A DNA stretch of 35,747 nucleotides, from assembly GCF_030625865.1 (NCBI RefSeq), contig NZ_DAOUQB010000029.1:1-35747 (forward strand), read 5' to 3'. The position numbers were made by a program, and so were the translations under genes. The notes beneath the pieces are model-generated. The model had not been told where the DNA came from and searched no databases. It was given only the letters and a program-made list of their open reading frames with translations. This document shows, piece after piece, positions 21,374 through 29,230 of the stretch (its first letter is position 1; every line of letters begins with the position of its first letter). This stretch comes from Anaerotignum sp. (GTDB lineage: Bacteria > Bacillota > Clostridia > Lachnospirales > Anaerotignaceae).

Positions 21374-22864
21374 TTACTCCTCCGTAAATTGAAGTGCCAT
21401 AACCTTTAGAATACCTAATGCCTCTGCCCCTAATTGTCCATCAAACTCATCTTTTGCAGTGTCATAGTCCCCGTGTTCCTTATTTAAAACATCGCTTAGC
21501 ATTTTATGAAAACCAGAATTTGTAACTTCTAGGCCAAACACTTCAGAGGTAAGGACACCTACATTTTCACCAAACGTTTCAATATGAGGTCGGTCTGCAG
21601 CTACTTCTTCCCCTGAACGCCGAATAATCCATACGCAACTTTTAGGAACCTCTTGCAATATCACAGGCGAATGAGTAGAAATAACTGCAACGCCATTTCT
21701 ATTTATTAGAAGTTGGGAAAGGGCCCTTGTAAATGCCGATAGTAGTGGTGGATGTAGATGTAGCTCCGGCTCATCCAACAATACTAATGTGCATTCTTCA
21801 ACCGTTTCAACTAAACGCGTTATTGTAAGTGCAACAATTTTATGGCCTGAACTCAGGGTATTAAATAGTTCTTTTATTGGTTGTTCGGCTTCACTACGAG
21901 TATAATTTTCCTTTATCCAATCAATGCAATCGATAATATTAATCTCTGAAAATATTGGGTCTGAATTTAAAATCCCTACTATTTTCTTCCAACGCTCATA
22001 ACGTGTTCGCTTTGTCATACATAATTTCATAGAGTACGCAAATTGCTGGTCAAGGCTCATCTCTTCTCCATCAGAAGTACTTTTAATTCCTATATAAGTA
22101 TACTTCATGTTATCATTATCCTGAACAGTAGGGAATTCATCAAAAGCGCTGAATGCCAAGCATACTATATTGGTGAAACGATTTCGTCTATTACCAAAAA
22201 CAAATTCTCCAAATCCACACTCTTCCCTATAAATCGTATTAATCATATTCTTAAGAACCCATGTTTTCCCGACACCATTTCGACCAATGAGAACATGAAT
22301 ATTTGTTGGGGGATTTGATTCTGGTACTACCGAAAATTTCAGTTGTGTAGAAGTGGTGTCATCGGAATTTGGGTAATTATACTTAAATTTATACCTAGTT
22401 AACTTAGCTCCACCATTTGCCATGCGTCGAAACTGATTTTCGATAGTTGAAATAGGTATACCTCTCGTAAGAGATGTTGAAAATACGTCCAAAGACATAT
22501 ATCGTTGTAATAAATCGGGTTTAAAAGCTATATCATTCAAGCTATTTAGTACAGTTTCTCGCTTCTTCACGCCCAATTTATTTAGAGAATCGTAATAATC
22601 TGTATCTTGTCCAAGACTAATAAACTTTTGCGAATCAAGGTGTTGAAATTCCTCCGGCAATTCAGGTATATTGGAAACCTTACCTGCTACCTGACCGATT
22701 TTAACCTGACCAATTTCTATAGTTTCTTTCTTTTTATTAATATAATAAAGTGTGTAAAGATTTTCATATCTCCACCAGTCATTCCAAGAATTATTATGCT
22801 GTAAAATGAAAGTACCTACTTTATATTCCTTATCATCTTCGCTATTGCAAATAAATAATGCCAA
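21374..22864 (-). CDS. ptuA: AAA/ABC-type ATPase of a Septu-type system (PtuA-like)
   Basis: This 496-residue protein has a single ABC/SMC-like ATPase fold: Walker A G-R-N-G-V-G-K-T near residue 195, signature L-S-S-G-H-K near 343, Walker B L-V-L-L-D-E-P-E-L-H-L-H-P near 365, and I-S-T-H-S-P near 397. There is no long coiled coil and no TOPRIM domain, which fits PtuA rather than OLD. The N-terminal 180 residues are unassigned. Translation appears to start at TTG (22864), seven bases after GAGGGG; no better ATG is nearby. It is directly followed by the HNH gene. In Septu, PtuA assembles with PtuB and gates its nuclease activity with nucleotide. Confidence 0.75.
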   Translation of the reverse strand: MALFICNSEDDKEYKVGTFILQHNNSWNDWWRYENLYTLYYINKKKETIEIGQVKIGQVAGKVSNIPELPEEFQHLDSQKFISLGQDTDYYDSLNKLGVKKRETVLNSLNDIAFKPDLLQRYMSLDVFSTSLTRGIPISTIENQFRRMANGGAKLTRYKFKYNYPNSDDTTSTQLKFSVVPESNPPTNIHVLIGRNGVGKTWVLKNMINTIYREECGFGEFVFGNRRNRFTNIVCLAFSAFDEFPTVQDNDNMKYTYIGIKSTSDGEEMSLDQQFAYSMKLCMTKRTRYERWKKIVGILNSDPIFSEINIIDCIDWIKENYTRSEAEQPIKELFNTLSSGHKIVALTITRLVETVEECTLVLLDEPELHLHPPLLSAFTRALSQLLINRNGVAVISTHSPVILQEVPKSCVWIIRRSGEEVAADRPHIETFGENVGVLTSEVFGLEVTNSGFHKMLSDVLNKEHGDYDTAKDEFDGQLGAEALGILKVMALQFTEE

Positions 22865-22891
22865 ATAATATCCCCTCTTCCTTAAAATCTC

Positions 22892-22919
22892 ATTATATAG
22901 TCAACATTTACATATGCAA
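22892..22919 (-). promoter_or_regulatory. Promoter of the Septu-type pair
   Basis: On the minus strand TTGCAT (22914-22919) and TATAAT (22892-22897) are 16 bases apart, about 30 bases upstream of the TTG start. The pair can therefore be transcribed independently of the genes upstream; the promoter overlaps the end of the small zinc-ribbon gene. Confidence 0.55.
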
Positions 22920-23140
22920 TCATTACCCTTTTCGGACCATTTGATGAGGACAATTAACCTGAATATCATAAATACCAACATCTCTCTGGTTGCAATTATG
23001 GGCCATGTTTTATGATATGGTATAGGTTCAGGTTTAAATTCAGGGGAATTAATATTTTGACGTTTTATCTCAAAGTAATTCCATTCAAATACTTTTCTGC
23101 ATTTTTCACAGGTATGAGTATCTGTTAATATAATAGGCAT
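22901..23140 (-). CDS. Small zinc-ribbon-like protein, probably frameshifted
   Basis: From the ATG at 23140, which has AAGGGAG seven bases upstream, the frame gives a 79-residue protein with a C-E-K-C knuckle near its start (T-H-T-C-E-K-C-R-K-V-F). The annotated frame ends at 22901 with an odd hydrophobic and cysteine-rich tail. In another frame, from about 23003, the sequence reads M-A-H-N-C-N-Q-R-D-V-G-I-Y-D, then Q-V-N-C-P-H-Q-M-V-R-K-G and a stop at 22923, which supplies the second pair of cysteines expected in a zinc ribbon. I infer a single-base frameshift near 23005. The function is unknown; it sits between the 499-residue gene (13 bases from its stop to the longer possible start) and the Septu pair. 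Confidence 0.45.
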   Translation of the reverse strand: MPIILTDTHTCEKCRKVFEWNYFEIKRQNINSPEFKPEPIPYHKTWPIIATREMLVFMIFRLIVLIKWSEKGNDCICKC

Positions 23141-23195
23141 GGCTTTCTCCCTTTCTAAACTTTTTTGAATGATAAATTTCATTAGTTTAAGATTT

Positions 23196-24695
23196 TTATG
23201 CTATTGATGCAGATGCTTTATTATCATTTCTACAGTCAATTAAAAAAATTGATTCACCAACCATACTTTCATATCCAGCGTTTATAACTATCTCCTTGGC
23301 TGATTGATATTCACCTTCAGAAAAGCAAAATATTGCTATTAAACTTCCATCGGTGCAATTTGCCGCTTCATATATTTTAACTTGAGTAAACACATGACTT
23401 AGTGTTGAATTACTTGCGAGTTTAAACTCAATAATGTTTTGATTGTGTTGTCCCATTGATACTATGAAATCAGCTTGACCTCTTCCATTATTTGCTTCCG
23501 CATCTACCTTATAATTAGTTTCGTACCAAACAAAGCGAAACAACCTTTGCAAATCATTTTCTTTGGCAATCTGTTTACCTTTAACATATAAGTTTTTATA
23601 ACCATCACACTCTTCAATAATGTGTTTGAAAAATTTCAATCTTTTTTTAGCTTCTTCTCTTGCTGATAATTTTTCTTCAAGAAGATATTTATTCGAAGCA
23701 AAAAGAGAAATCAAATTTTTTGAAGCTATTAAGAATTTTTCAAGTTGTTTGTTTAATTCTTGAGTACATTGCGATTTAATTTCAGTAGTATTTGTTTCTT
23801 GCAACTTAATATAGTAATCATATAGCTCTGGATACTCTCTCGCAATCTCTTTAAAAGCATCTTTCTCAATTTTCTGTATTGACTTCTCTCTAATAGCTCT
23901 TCGATTTTCCCTCTGAATTGTTTCATAATGTTGTACCGCCTGCATAATATAATTGTTTACGTATGTACGCAGACTTACATTTTTAATAACTGAACGAATC
24001 CGTTCGTGACTTTTATAAAAGTCATCTCTATTTATTGATGGCTCATCCTCTCTAAGAATATCAAATGGTGTTAGTAAAACATATTCAACTTGTCCCTTTT
24101 TATTATATACGAATGGAAGTAGATACTCCTTGCTTACAAAACTTTCTGTCTCATAATTAAAAAATGCTCTTTCAACAGGAAATATTCTGCACAAATCAGG
24201 ATTTATGTATTCTTTCGCAAAAGCTTCAGTGTATTCACAAAGAAAAAATTTTATTAAATTAACTGTCAAATCACTAATTTTATCCTTTCCACTTCCTTCA
24301 TAAAGTAACATGGTTTTTTCAATGTGTGGACTTTTAGATATTCCATTAGTGTCAAGTGCAAATCCAATATTATGAAATAGAAAATCGGCAAATTTATGTC
24401 CCAATGCCAATCCTTTGTTTCCTACTAAAGAATATCCTAACCAATTATTGGGGACTTCACTAAAATTGAACCATGCATCTATTTCTTTTGTTGAAATGCA
24501 TTGTTTCACTTTCATATATAGGAAATGAAAATATTTTATAATTTCTTCATGTAGAGATTTGTATTCTGGCTTATCACTATTAAAAATTAACATTGGGTCT
24601 ATAAACAAAGGAATATCACACACTAAAGAAATATCTACTGCACCATAAGCTTTTATCAAGTCTTCATCAACTTGAAATCTTTCTGAAAAAAACAT
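23196..24695 (-). CDS. Unassigned 499-residue protein with C-terminal PD-(D/E)XK nuclease signature
   Basis: I cannot assign a named family. The N-terminus has the distinctive Y-G-A-V-D-I-S-L-V-C-D-I-P-L-F-I-D-P. The middle (about residues 255-370) is charged and helical, probably coiled. Near residue 400-425 the pattern G-Q-A-D-F-I-V then I-I-E-F-K-L-A fits motif II and III of PD-(D/E)XK nucleases (aspartate, then E-x-K), followed by an alpha/beta segment (I-A-I-F-C-F-S-E-G-E). It therefore likely cuts DNA. It lies 58 bases downstream of the ABC-3C ATPase with its own GGGAGG ribosome site. It may be an independent single-gene defence factor, or an accessory of either neighbouring system. Shedu (DUF4263) was considered but the flanking motifs are not convincing. 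Confidence 0.6.
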   Translation of the reverse strand: MFFSERFQVDEDLIKAYGAVDISLVCDIPLFIDPMLIFNSDKPEYKSLHEEIIKYFHFLYMKVKQCISTKEIDAWFNFSEVPNNWLGYSLVGNKGLALGHKFADFLFHNIGFALDTNGISKSPHIEKTMLLYEGSGKDKISDLTVNLIKFFLCEYTEAFAKEYINPDLCRIFPVERAFFNYETESFVSKEYLLPFVYNKKGQVEYVLLTPFDILREDEPSINRDDFYKSHERIRSVIKNVSLRTYVNNYIMQAVQHYETIQRENRRAIREKSIQKIEKDAFKEIAREYPELYDYYIKLQETNTTEIKSQCTQELNKQLEKFLIASKNLISLFASNKYLLEEKLSAREEAKKRLKFFKHIIEECDGYKNLYVKGKQIAKENDLQRLFRFVWYETNYKVDAEANNGRGQADFIVSMGQHNQNIIEFKLASNSTLSHVFTQVKIYEAANCTDGSLIAIFCFSEGEYQSAKEIVINAGYESMVGESIFLIDCRNDNKASASIA

Positions 24696-24735
24696 AAAGA
24701 GTTCCTCCCGTCCTTAAATCTTAAAAATTTATTAG

Positions 24736-24751
24736 GTATATTAGAATATAC
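24736..24751. promoter_or_regulatory. Short palindrome between the ABC-3C ATPase and the 499-residue gene
   Basis: GTATAT-N4-ATATAC is a perfect 6-4-6 inverted repeat that lies about 40 bases upstream of the start of the 499-residue gene. It could be an operator or part of a weak promoter; being A/T-only it could also arise by chance. Confidence 0.3.
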
Positions 24752-24753
24752 AA

Positions 24754-26643
24754 TTAATGTAATGCATCATCAATCAGTCCTATTCTTCCATTTGGATCAA
24801 ACTCTACTCTAATATCATCTTTTGGAACAAAATCAGGGTATCCATTATTTACTACTATCAGCTGCATACTCTCTCCTAATTCTTGTTCAAATTCAATAAA
24901 AGTTTTAATTACTGAATTGAAAATTTCCTCATCTCTAAATTCTTCCTGTGATACATCTGCTCCTAGATTTTTTCTAGGACTATCAATCATCAATAAGTTT
25001 AAGTGATAATATTTGTCTGTATCTAAAGTTACATTTAATATTGCTAAATAATAAGCTATTACTATTAATGTCACTCCTCCTAAACTGCCTAGGTCATTAT
25101 ATTTCCTACCCCTTACATAAGGTAAATATGTCTTTGAGTCTATGTACCCAAAATCCAATTTGGGAAAATGAAATGCTTTTAAATAATTATTAAATACAGT
25201 CGATAGCTCTTTTGTGACTTCATTTTTATCATTTTGATCAGTTGAAATTTTACCTATATTTTTTCTAATGCTAGATAAATCATCCTCTTTATTTTTTAGC
25301 AATTTAAGAAGTCGTTCATGTTCTTCTAGCATTTGTAGATTAAAATCTAATTCATGTAACTGGCGATTGAATTTTCCCATTTCAAAATTTAAGTACTCTA
25401 TCTTTTCAATATATGGATTTATATACCCTTGTTGCAAATGTTCTAATTCACCCTCTTTCTCAGCTAACTCTTTGTTTTTCTCACTTATTTTTCTGTCAAA
25501 AGTATCACTTTTTGCTTGTTCAACCGAAATATGTTTTTTTAATTCCGTATGTCTGCTTTTTAATGAACTCATGTCTTTTTTTACTTGCAATAAATCACTA
25601 ATTTCACTTGACATATCACTACCACATAATTTACAATGAGTCTCTTCATTACGTTCCTTCAAAGTTTTAAGACAATTAGGACAAACAATAAAATTATACT
25701 TATTTATTTCAGGAACACCTAATAAAATCATTTTACATTTATCAACATCATTCTGATATTGATTTAATAGCAATCTAAGCTTTTCTATATATTCATCTTG
25801 ATCTAATTTTTGTTCAATAAAAGCCTTTAATTCCTGTTTCAACTTAACGACTTCATTTCTTAATAATCTGGTCGTTTCATTTCCTATAACTTTATCATTT
25901 TTCACTCTTGTCAGCTCATCATTTAATGATAAAATACGATCTTTTATTTCATTCTTCTTACTGCGATAAGTTGCTATATTTCCAATATCCGTTGTACTTA
26001 TAAATTTTTCTACACCCTCCAATTGAAGTTTAAAATTATCTTTTTCTACCGTTTTTTCTTTAAGTGTTGCTTTCAGCTCCGCTAACATATCATCATAAAC
26101 ATTAAAAATTATCTCAAAAGTACTTTTTCTTTTATTATTTTTAAACCAAATAGATTCACCCATTAAGTCTTCTGTATCAACTTCTGTCTGTTTCAAATAA
26201 GAAAATTTAAAAATATCTCTAAAGCTTAAATTTTGATTCATAATTTTTATATTTCCTAAGCCTAGCTTATTAATTAAAAATGATGATAGGGATTTTTCAT
26301 TACTTGGTACATCAAATTCAAAAGTATCCAGATATTTGTATGTTTCTGTCTCTTGATTCCACTCGTCAACTCTTATTGGTAACATAAACTCAAATAATTT
26401 TCTTGTAATCCTATATTTTTTTGATTCTATTTGAATTTCTAATTCAACATCTGTACATGATTCACCTATTTCAATATATGATTTATGAGAGTCTGATCCT
26501 AAAGCATAATCTATCATTTCTAAAATAGATGTTTTTCCTGTAGATGTTGGTCCAGAAATATAATTCAAACCTTGTTTAAATGTAACTACATAACTATTTT
26601 TTTTACCAACTAATCGCAATGCTTCAATATATAATCTAGTCAA
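24754..26643 (-). CDS. ABC-3C system SMC/Rad50-like ATPase (DUF3732 type)
   Basis: The product is about 629 residues. Walker A is G-P-T-S-T-G-K-T-S near residue 30. A long coiled coil (about 180-460) is interrupted near 317-342 by two zinc knuckles, C-P-N-C and C-K-L-C. The head closes with S-L-G-G-V-T near 525 (signature-like) and a Walker B segment L-L-M-I-D-S-P near 552, where serine replaces the usual catalytic glutamate. This pattern fits the DUF3732 ATPases of ABC-three-component systems, thought to sense DNA or phage and control the effector. I favour a TTG start at 26643: it overlaps the stop of the middle-component gene as TTGA and lies six bases after GGGAGGG. An ATG at 26658 is the alternative. 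Confidence 0.72.
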   Translation of the reverse strand: MTRLYIEALRLVGKKNSYVVTFKQGLNYISGPTSTGKTSILEMIDYALGSDSHKSYIEIGESCTDVELEIQIESKKYRITRKLFEFMLPIRVDEWNQETETYKYLDTFEFDVPSNEKSLSSFLINKLGLGNIKIMNQNLSFRDIFKFSYLKQTEVDTEDLMGESIWFKNNKRKSTFEIIFNVYDDMLAELKATLKEKTVEKDNFKLQLEGVEKFISTTDIGNIATYRSKKNEIKDRILSLNDELTRVKNDKVIGNETTRLLRNEVVKLKQELKAFIEQKLDQDEYIEKLRLLLNQYQNDVDKCKMILLGVPEINKYNFIVCPNCLKTLKERNEETHCKLCGSDMSSEISDLLQVKKDMSSLKSRHTELKKHISVEQAKSDTFDRKISEKNKELAEKEGELEHLQQGYINPYIEKIEYLNFEMGKFNRQLHELDFNLQMLEEHERLLKLLKNKEDDLSSIRKNIGKISTDQNDKNEVTKELSTVFNNYLKAFHFPKLDFGYIDSKTYLPYVRGRKYNDLGSLGGVTLIVIAYYLAILNVTLDTDKYYHLNLLMIDSPRKNLGADVSQEEFRDEEIFNSVIKTFIEFEQELGESMQLIVVNNGYPDFVPKDDIRVEFDPNGRIGLIDDALH

Positions 26644-27104
26644 TATTGGCCCTCCCATACATTTTTAGATCTATCAATAATATCTTCATTTATCTTTTTA
26701 TCAGACATCTTAATTACGTTATGCAAAATATATTCTCCAGCTTTTGAAAGTGAACTCATATACTCACATTCCATATTCTTCAAAGCCTTTTCGCCATATT
26801 GCTCTATATGATAAGTATTCGTTGAATAAGAAATCATTTTTTTTGATACTAAAATTGATAATACAGCATCATATAATGAATAATTTGGCTTCATAAAATA
26901 AAAAGCATATTTTTCGTCAAAATTTTGTCTCTTTCTTTCTTCTTCCGTCATAAATGGAAACCTCATATAAAAATCAAACATAACAATCTTTTTTCCTGTT
27001 AAATGAAACTTTTCTTTTGCCTTAAATATTTCTACTATTTTTAATACCCTGATTAACGTTAAATAAAAATCAAAAAACTCAATATTCTTAACCATTTCCG
27101 TCAT
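26640..27104 (-). CDS. ABC-3C middle component
   Basis: This 154-residue protein has no catalytic motif that I can see. It is mainly helical with charged and aromatic segments, including F-M-T-E-E-E-R-K-R-Q and a winged-helix-like C-terminal half. Its size and its place between a nuclease-type effector and a DUF3732-like ATPase are what is expected of the small middle component of ABC-three-component systems, which bridges ATPase and effector. I choose the ATG at 27104, nine bases after GGAGG and overlapping the effector gene; the ATG at 27152 would lengthen the overlap without a ribosome site. Both ends overlap neighbours, so all three genes are translationally coupled. The assignment is mostly by context. 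Confidence 0.65.
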   Translation of the reverse strand: MTEMVKNIEFFDFYLTLIRVLKIVEIFKAKEKFHLTGKKIVMFDFYMRFPFMTEEERKRQNFDEKYAFYFMKPNYSLYDAVLSILVSKKMISYSTNTYHIEQYGEKALKNMECEYMSSLSKAGEYILHNVIKMSDKKINEDIIDRSKNVWEGQY

Positions 27105-28056
27105 CTTTTTCTGCCTCCATATATAATTCCAGCTTTTGTATATAACCATCAACCCATCCTAATTTTTTGTCTTCCGCTAATTGATGTCGCATGCCTTTCT
27201 TTGCCAAAAGACTAATATCATTTGATGATTTCAATGTTGTTGTATCTAAATCTTCAATTCTTAAATATGTATTATTTGCAAGTTCGTTACCATCTGTTGG
27301 ATGTTTATACATATTGTATTGCGTCTTCCAGACACTTCGTAATTTTTTTTGAAGTTGGTTATAAGCGATTTCTTCCTTTGTCTGACCTTTACTCAATATC
27401 TTTTGTTTAGCAATTTCTGCATTAAAAAAATCATTTTTATAATCATCTATATCAAAAATATTTGCAGACTCCAACATCTTCACAAAGATGCAGTCCTTAT
27501 ATGAAATATCAGAAAAATCATTAATATCATATATTATTTCATTATATATACGAGCATTTTCTTCTTTCAAATAATTTTTAATTTCCTTAAGCGCTAAACG
27601 GAGATCTTCATCAAAAACTCTATCGTACATATCACACTCTTGAAGTATCATTAATAATCTACTTCCGTCCATTAGCTCTACTTTAAGATTATCATCCTGC
27701 TGCTTCTCCGTTTTCCAATTAGACCACCATTTATGGTTTTCTACTGTAAAAAGAATAGGAACACATAAATACCACTCAGCCACTTTGTATTTTTCTGTCA
27801 CCGTCTTATAAGATTCTTTTATTTGAGACTTTTGTGTAGCACCAATTCCATCAATAAAATATTTGCATTGGTAAACTATCATATGTTTATCTAAATCTCC
27901 CACCAATACATCAATTCCATCATCCCCTGGTGAAGCTTGAACAGCATATGCATTTTCAAACTTTTTTTGAAATAACTGTATACATATTTTCTCAAATATA
28001 TCTCTTGCACCATGGTCCCCGTATTTTTCTCTTAAATACCTGAAATCTCGTTCCAT
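27088..28056 (-). CDS. ABC-3C effector with Mrr-like restriction nuclease domain
   Basis: The 322-residue product has an N-terminal PD-(D/E)XK nuclease domain: G-D-D-G-I-D-V near residue 46 and Y-Q-C-K-Y-F near 63, the Q-x-K form seen in Mrr-like enzymes. The C-terminal part ends with R-H-Q-L-A-E-D-K-K-L-G-W-V near 288-300, similar to the H-Q-L...G-W signature that I know from the C-terminal domain of ABC-three-component effectors, which ties them to the middle component. It is the first gene of the three-gene set, with two palindromes upstream. The likely role is DNA cleavage after the ATPase detects invading DNA (inference from the family). Confidence 0.75.
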   Translation of the reverse strand: MERDFRYLREKYGDHGARDIFEKICIQLFQKKFENAYAVQASPGDDGIDVLVGDLDKHMIVYQCKYFIDGIGATQKSQIKESYKTVTEKYKVAEWYLCVPILFTVENHKWWSNWKTEKQQDDNLKVELMDGSRLLMILQECDMYDRVFDEDLRLALKEIKNYLKEENARIYNEIIYDINDFSDISYKDCIFVKMLESANIFDIDDYKNDFFNAEIAKQKILSKGQTKEEIAYNQLQKKLRSVWKTQYNMYKHPTDGNELANNTYLRIEDLDTTTLKSSNDISLLAKKGMRHQLAEDKKLGWVDGYIQKLELYMEAEKDDGNG

Positions 28057-28155
28057 AAAATACCATCCTTATAAAATCTTTATCCAAGTTCCCACAAAGA
28101 AAAATCAACATTTTTTCTATGCTAATCATTATAAAATGCCATAAGAGCTATTTTC

Positions 28156-28207
28156 TGTATAATATCATTATACACATTTATACAAATTCTTCCATAATTT
28201 TGTATAA
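28156..28207 (-). promoter_or_regulatory. Two inverted repeats upstream of the ABC-3C operon
   Basis: TGTATAAT-N3-ATTATACA (28156-28174) is a perfect 8-bp palindrome and contains TATAAT in the minus-strand orientation, so it overlaps the probable -10 box. A second inverted repeat lies at 28178-28207 (TTATACAAATT against AATTTTGTATAA). Together they look like a double operator about 100-150 bases upstream of the effector start. No regulator gene is adjacent. Confidence 0.55.
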
Positions 28208-28264
28208 TTTTATATGTTTAATAAAAAAAATTTCATTATATTTCTTTTTATTTAATTTTTTGTA

Positions 28265-28294
28265 AAAAAATAACCCCCTAAAGGGGGTTATTTT
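28265..28294 (-). terminator. Terminator after the methylase remnant
   Basis: A perfect stem (AAATAACCCCCT-type arm with its complement) is followed on the minus strand by seven T, 12 bases beyond the methylase-remnant stop. It insulates the ABC-3C promoter from upstream transcription. Confidence 0.85.
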
Positions 28295-28305
28295 CATAAT
28301 TATAA

Positions 28306-28735
28306 TTAATAATTCCTAATAATCAATTCCTTATATTTACTTCCTGTTTCACCCATGGTCAATTTTAAATTATGAGACCGCTCCACTTCTTCAATGACAA
28401 AATCCTTATAAAGCTCTCTGATAAATTCATCATCATTATATGATAAAATAAATTTTCCTTTGATACCTTTAACGTATCTCTCAACAAAATATGCATTTCT
28501 TCATTGAACACATCCTCACCTGTATCATAATACTTTTCCGTATTGTGATAAGGTGGAGCACAATAAAAGAGCGTCCCCTTTCCATCTTGGGCAGGAATTA
28601 ATTTTGTAAAACTCTTATTTTCGATCAGTACACCGTCAAGACGTTCTTTCACCTGGTGCAAAACATTTAAATCAACTGTCTTTCTAGCTCTGCAACCAAA
28701 AGAACTAACTGTTGCCCCATATTCTTTCGGAACTA
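28306..28735 (-). pseudogene. Remnant of a Dam-type (D12 class) N6-adenine DNA methyltransferase
   Basis: The minus strand reads E-Y-G-A-T-V-S-S-F-G-C, then V-L-I-E-N-K-S-F, L-F-Y-C-A-P-P-Y-H-N-T-E-K-Y-Y and R-D-T-L-K, all typical of the C-terminal two thirds of Dam-like enzymes. Three defects are visible: the N-terminal S-adenosylmethionine-binding part is missing upstream of about 28735; the catalytic D-P-P-Y is A-P-P-Y; and a one-base deletion near 28471 shifts the frame. After the shift the proper C-terminus resumes (G-I-K-G-K-F-I-L-S-Y-N-D-D-E-F) and runs to a stop at 28306. It is certainly not an active methylase and may once have protected against a linked restriction enzyme. Confidence 0.85.
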
Positions 28736-28750
28736 TTCAAAAGTATTTTT

Positions 28751-28903
28751 ATGATAATTGTGGCAGTAATCTCAGCAACATTTCTTCAATCGTTTTCAAA
28801 ATGGTCACCAGAAAAAGCTCTCTTAGTTTTTGAGTGCTGTGCCATTGTACTGATTGTTGTTTTGGTTGGGATTTGGTTGGACAAGCCATGGAGGAAAAAA
28901 TGA
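28751..28903 (+). CDS. Small two-helix membrane protein, possibly a fragment
   Basis: From the ATG at 28751 the frame encodes 50 residues with two hydrophobic segments (M-I-I-V-A-V-I-S-A-T and L-I-V-V-L-V-G-I-W-L) and a basic end K-P-W-R-K-K. The frame is open back to a TTG at 28712, but that part overlaps the methylase remnant and no ribosome site is visible for either start. It may be the 3' end of a longer gene whose beginning was replaced. I do not recognise it. Confidence 0.3.
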   Translation: MIIVAVISATFLQSFSKWSPEKALLVFECCAIVLIVVLVGIWLDKPWRKK

Positions 28904-28917
28904 AGAATTTATGCAAT

Positions 28918-28943
28918 AAAAAAGGCACTGGGAAACCCAGCAC
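28918..28943 (-). terminator. Hairpin with T tract in minus orientation
   Basis: On the minus strand GGTGCTGGG-TTT-CCCAGTGCC, with a small internal mismatch, is followed by TTTTTT. No minus-strand gene lies just upstream, so it may protect the remnant region or be a leftover. Confidence 0.45.
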
Positions 28944-29017
28944 CACATCCAAATTGATTATAGCATAAATTCATTTTTGAAACAAGATATTTCATATCGA
29001 ATACATAGGAGGTTTTT

Positions 29018-29146
29018 ATGAGTAAATTTGATGTTTGCCCAATTTGCGGAGCAACTTTGGACCATGGGGAAACCTGTGATTGTAATGGTGACTATAATAA
29101 GGAAGAAACACAGAAAATTTGTGATAAGGAAGAACAAAAAGAATAG
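29018..29146 (+). CDS. 42-residue zinc-knuckle protein of the mobile-element module
   Basis: The ATG at 29018 has AGGAGG six bases upstream. The product starts M-S-K-F-D-V-C-P-I-C-G-A-T-L and contains C-P-I-C and C-D-C, four cysteines placed like a small zinc ribbon, then an acidic and lysine-rich tail with one further cysteine. It is followed by a terminator at 29157-29195. Such short cysteine proteins accompany replication genes on small Firmicutes elements; the function is unknown. Confidence 0.65.
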   Translation: MSKFDVCPICGATLDHGETCDCNGDYNKEETQKICDKEEQKE

Positions 29147-29156
29147 GTAAAAAATG

Positions 29157-29195
29157 TGCCCCTCTCTTGCGGTGTCAAGGGTGGGGCAAGGTTTT
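29157..29195 (+). terminator. Terminator after the 42-residue protein gene
   Basis: TGCCCC and GGGGCA with an inner CTTG/CAAG stem form a hairpin followed by AGGTTTT. Its outer stem and flanks resemble the terminator at 29822-29862, suggesting that the two were copied from one another. Confidence 0.65.
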
Positions 29196-29230
29196 AATAA
29201 AATAGCGAGATGCGTTTGTGGGGTGAAAAT

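Noticed and set aside
20533-22864. Retron-type system
   Set aside because: The ATPase-HNH pair resembles retron-linked Septu, but no reverse transcriptase or msr/msd-like RNA is visible nearby.
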